From the NCBI RefSeq assembly GCF_945957525.1, contig NZ_CAMFLA010000029.1, forward strand, positions 1-36,522: a stretch of DNA of 36,522 bases, in the 5' to 3' direction. Below are positions 34,619-36,522 of this stretch, piece by piece (position 1 is the first letter of the stretch; each line of letters starts with the position of its first letter). A model generated the notes under the pieces. It was not told the DNA's origin. It searched no databases and saw only the letters and a program-made list of their open reading frames with translations. Source of the stretch: an uncultured Aquitalea sp. (lineage in GTDB: Bacteria > Pseudomonadota > Gammaproteobacteria > Burkholderiales > Chromobacteriaceae). Made by a program: the position numbers and the translations under genes.

Positions 34619-35095
34619 TTAGTGCTGATGCCCGTGCTCGCCGTGCACATGCTGGTGTGCGATTTCCTCAGCGGTTGCCGCGCGCACGTCCATCACTTTG
34701 AGGGTAAAACGCAGGGCTTTGCCGCAAAGCGGGTGGTTGCCGTCTAGCAGCACGGTCGGGCCTTTGATCTTGGTGACGAAGTAGTAGCGGGGCTGGCCAT
34801 CCGGGCCAACGCGCTGAATCTGGCCGCCTACCTTGATGCCCGGCGGGAAGTCGGCTTTGGGCATGGTGGTGACCAGTGCTTCGTCTCGTTCGCCAAAGGC
34901 TTCCTCGGTGCTGAGCGCTACTGTGGTTTGAAAGCCGGCTTCCTGGCCCTCCAGCGCCTCTTCAAGCTTGGAAAACAGGTTGTCGTAATCACCGTGCAAG
35001 TAAGAGACAGGGTGTTTGCCGTCGTCGTAAACCAAGCCTTGGGCATCGGTAACTTTCATGCGCAGTGTGACGGCGGTGTCTTTGGTGATTTTCAT
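34619..35095 (-). CDS. slyD: FKBP-type peptidyl-prolyl isomerase SlyD
   Basis: The product has 158 residues from the ATG at 35095. The FKBP domain with the inserted IF chaperone domain shows SYLHGDYDNLFSKLEEALEG (about 31-50) and the return block LLDGNHPLCGKALRFTLKV. The tail is His-rich (EEIAHQHVHGEHGHQH), the metal-binding end of SlyD that helps deliver nickel in hydrogenase maturation. The upstream TTG start is rejected because SlyD proteins begin MKI/MKV. Confidence 0.93.
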   Translation of the reverse strand: MKITKDTAVTLRMKVTDAQGLVYDDGKHPVSYLHGDYDNLFSKLEEALEGQEAGFQTTVALSTEEAFGERDEALVTTMPKADFPPGIKVGGQIQRVGPDGQPRYYFVTKIKGPTVLLDGNHPLCGKALRFTLKVMDVRAATAEEIAHQHVHGEHGHQH

Positions 35096-35354
35096 AGTGG
35101 TCAAGAGCAAATAAATTGGAGCCCGAAGGTTGGCAGTTCCGCAGGGAGGGTGTCAACTGGCGCGCGCGACATGGCCGCGAGGAGGGCGGGCGGATCGGGT
35201 GCCTTAAGGGTGCTTGTGCGTATTGCCAAGCAGCTTGGGTGAAAATGGCAGAAACGCGCCGTTATTATTGTGTTGGCCCGTCTTGCTGACAGCGGTGCAA
35301 TACTGCATGGATATATTGAATCCGCCTGAAAATCTGAAGCTAACAGGAGCTGCG

Positions 35355-36029
35355 ATGAGTCGAGAGTTGGAGATCGTCGAAAAGATCATGCTCGGCATTG
35401 ATCCCGCTGGGCGCGGTGATCCACTCACAACGCCGAAAGACCCTGCCTTGGACAAAGCTCGCGCAATTTACTACGAGCAGCTGAAAAGAGTGAGCAAGCA
35501 ACATGCCCCGGCGGCGTCGGTTGCCGCTGTCGAGAAAGACAAGCCTTCAGGATCAAGGCGGGGCGAGCGCTGGACGATCGCTGAGGATAATCGCCTTGAA
35601 GCACTGTGGGATACATCTCCGGTGGTAACAACAGTAGAGCTCTCTGCAAAGCTTGGCAGAACCAGAACTGCAGTCATCGCTCGTTTGGTTAAGCTTGGGT
35701 TCTTCGAACAAATCAGCGCAGCAATGGCTGCCGACAACGCAAGGCTGGAGGCTGCCGGCGGGATTTCATTGTGGTCATTATCAGACCAGAACGCGATTTG
35801 TGCAGTGGAGAGTGCTCATCCGGTCGAGCCTGCCAATGCAGGCAGTCCCTGGAGTAGCGCTGCGGATGAAGAGCTTCGATCACTTTGGGAGGCGCCTGAA
35901 CAACTTACTTGCGAAGAGATCGGCACGCGATTGGGCAGGACAAGAGGCGCCATTGTAGCCAGGTTGGTCAGGCTGGGTTTTTTTGCGGATAGGGATGAAG
36001 TTCGACGCGCGGACTTAAAAAGGCATTAA
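35355..36029 (+). CDS. Tandem Myb/GcrA-like helix-turn-helix protein
   Basis: The product has 224 residues from the ATG at 35355, behind AGGAGCTGCG; an earlier ATG at 35307 lacks a ribosome site. Two copies of a roughly 45-residue motif are visible: RWTIAEDNRLEALW...LGRTRTAVIARLVKLGFF (about 73-118) and PWSSAADEELRSLW...LGRTRGAIVARLVRLGFF (about 164-209). Each is a tryptophan-led helix followed by LGRTRxAVxARLVxLG, like the DNA-binding unit of GcrA and Myb/SANT-type proteins. I infer DNA binding with two half-sites. The N-terminus (MSRELEIVEKIML) is helical. Its function is unknown. Confidence 0.75.
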   Translation: MSRELEIVEKIMLGIDPAGRGDPLTTPKDPALDKARAIYYEQLKRVSKQHAPAASVAAVEKDKPSGSRRGERWTIAEDNRLEALWDTSPVVTTVELSAKLGRTRTAVIARLVKLGFFEQISAAMAADNARLEAAGGISLWSLSDQNAICAVESAHPVEPANAGSPWSSAADEELRSLWEAPEQLTCEEIGTRLGRTRGAIVARLVRLGFFADRDEVRRADLKRH

Positions 36030-36227
36030 AAGGCATTCGGGACTGTCCACGTAGAGTGGGATAGGCCATGGCGACAGAGAGGGCATTCCTGCGCTTCTGC
36101 AGAGAGGGCATTCCTGCGCTTCTGCTGTGCAGCCTCGTCGAAGGTCTCTACATGCCGCTCGGCAGCGGGACGAACCGCATCAATAAAGCGTTGAGTAACT
36201 TGTGCTGCAAGGGCTGTTTTCGTAGGT
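36026..36227 (-). pseudogene. Hypothetical gene fragment cut by an IS end
   Basis: The minus-strand frame reads PTKTALAAQVTQRFIDAVRP and then a charged helix, FDEAAQQKRRN, but its start is removed by the IS5-like end at 36228. A perfect 25-bp tandem duplication (36076-36125) shifts its frame. Without the extra copy the frame would read KRRNALSVAMAYPTLRGQ and continue. I recognise no family; it looks like a decayed gene. Confidence 0.4.
36076..36125 (+). repeat. Perfect 25-bp tandem duplication
   Basis: The 25 bp at 36076-36100 are repeated exactly at 36101-36125. Because 25 is not a multiple of 3, the duplication changes the frame of any gene crossing it. Confidence 0.9.
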
Positions 36228-36322
36228 GGGCTTTGTTGCACAAATCAGGGCTTGCGCCCGTCCGGTAGAATGACGGCATGAGCAAGCCCCTCCCTCCCAA
36301 GTACCAAACTATCAACTGGCAG
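36228..36322 (+). mobile_element. IS5-family left end fragment with transposase start
   Basis: The terminal repeat GGGCTTTGTTGCACAAATC (36228-36246) is followed by an ATG at 36278 and the first residues of an IS5-type transposase, MSKPLPPKYQTINW. The element is interrupted at about codon 14 by a second IS5-type end. This is a truncated copy that cannot move by itself. Confidence 0.75.
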
Positions 36323-36522
36323 GGGCTTTGTTGCACAAATCAATTAAAGGGCGAGCCGCCCCAATCCCCAGACGGACTTATCTCATTCGGACCGTTTGCG
36401 GCGTGCCCAGTGCTGTGAAGCGATTTAGAATCGCTGCACAGATTTGAAGCCCCGCCACCTGCCGGTCAAAGTCCCGTGACTTAACCCTGTCTGCTAGCAA
36501 TTTGAAACAGTGCATCTTCGTT
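36323..36522 (-). mobile_element. IS5-family element, right end, runs out of the window
   Basis: The same 19-bp terminal repeat recurs at 36323-36341. On the minus strand, reading toward it, the frame ending at the TAA 36380-36378 gives TKMHCFKLLADRVKSRDFDR and then NRFTALGTP, the C-terminus of IS5-family transposases. The element therefore enters from the right in opposite orientation to the fragment at 36228 and has inserted into it. Confidence 0.8.

Overview
The window looks like the chromosome of a betaproteobacterium, most likely of the Neisseriales (Chromobacterium/Aquitalea/Vogesella-like). This is judged from the recN-nadK order, the SlyD, DabAB and FixLJ-type proteins, and the GC-rich codon use of the right half. 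The genus cannot be fixed from sequence alone.

Right of about 18.73 kb lies ordinary GC-rich chromosome: tRNA-Ser(UGA), recN, nadK, a FixJ/FixL-type two-component pair, msrA, a histone-deacetylase-fold hydrolase, a DUF1653 gene, a GNAT gene, a LysR gene divergent from hchA, the dabB-dabA bicarbonate-uptake pair with a divergent LysR gene, a small secreted protein, slyD, and a tandem Myb/GcrA-like DNA-binding protein. The window ends in IS5-family debris.

Left of the tRNA is a horizontally acquired island of about 18.4 kb. The last 25 bp of tRNA-Ser are repeated perfectly at 275-299 and 18735-18759. Phased ATTTGGGGC repeats sit just inside both ends and look like arm-type integrase sites. A broken integrase start (47-118) lies outside the left repeat, in the layout expected of a second, older element in the same tRNA. 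The tRNA-proximal part of the island is a prophage remnant: a truncated tail-like C-terminus, two holin-like proteins, a GH19 endolysin and nested Rz/Rz1 spanins.

The rest of the island is a reactive-sulfur module. On the minus strand is an apparent operon of sulfide:quinone oxidoreductase, an ArsR repressor, a SAM methyltransferase and a soluble CZB-domain chemoreceptor. Divergent from it is a plus-strand run of RND adaptor, RND pump, DUF2892 protein, TolC-like outer-membrane protein, rhodanese and a small membrane protein. A perfect FNR-type site then precedes a DUF3149 protein and a second rhodanese. A FisR-like sigma-54 activator with cysteines at 53, 64 and 71 faces a near-perfect -24/-12 promoter that drives cydP-cydA-cydB-(NifX/NafY-like gene)-cydX.

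The inferred logic is as follows. SQR oxidises sulfide to sulfane sulfur, rhodaneses move it, the RND/TolC system may export a sulfur species or a toxic product, and cytochrome bd keeps respiration going when sulfide would block haem-copper oxidases. The chemoreceptor may steer the cell by redox or sulfur state. Individual families are known. The combination of chemotaxis, SQR, a dedicated tripartite pump and FisR/sigma-54-controlled cytochrome bd on one tRNA-Ser island is the most interesting thing here.
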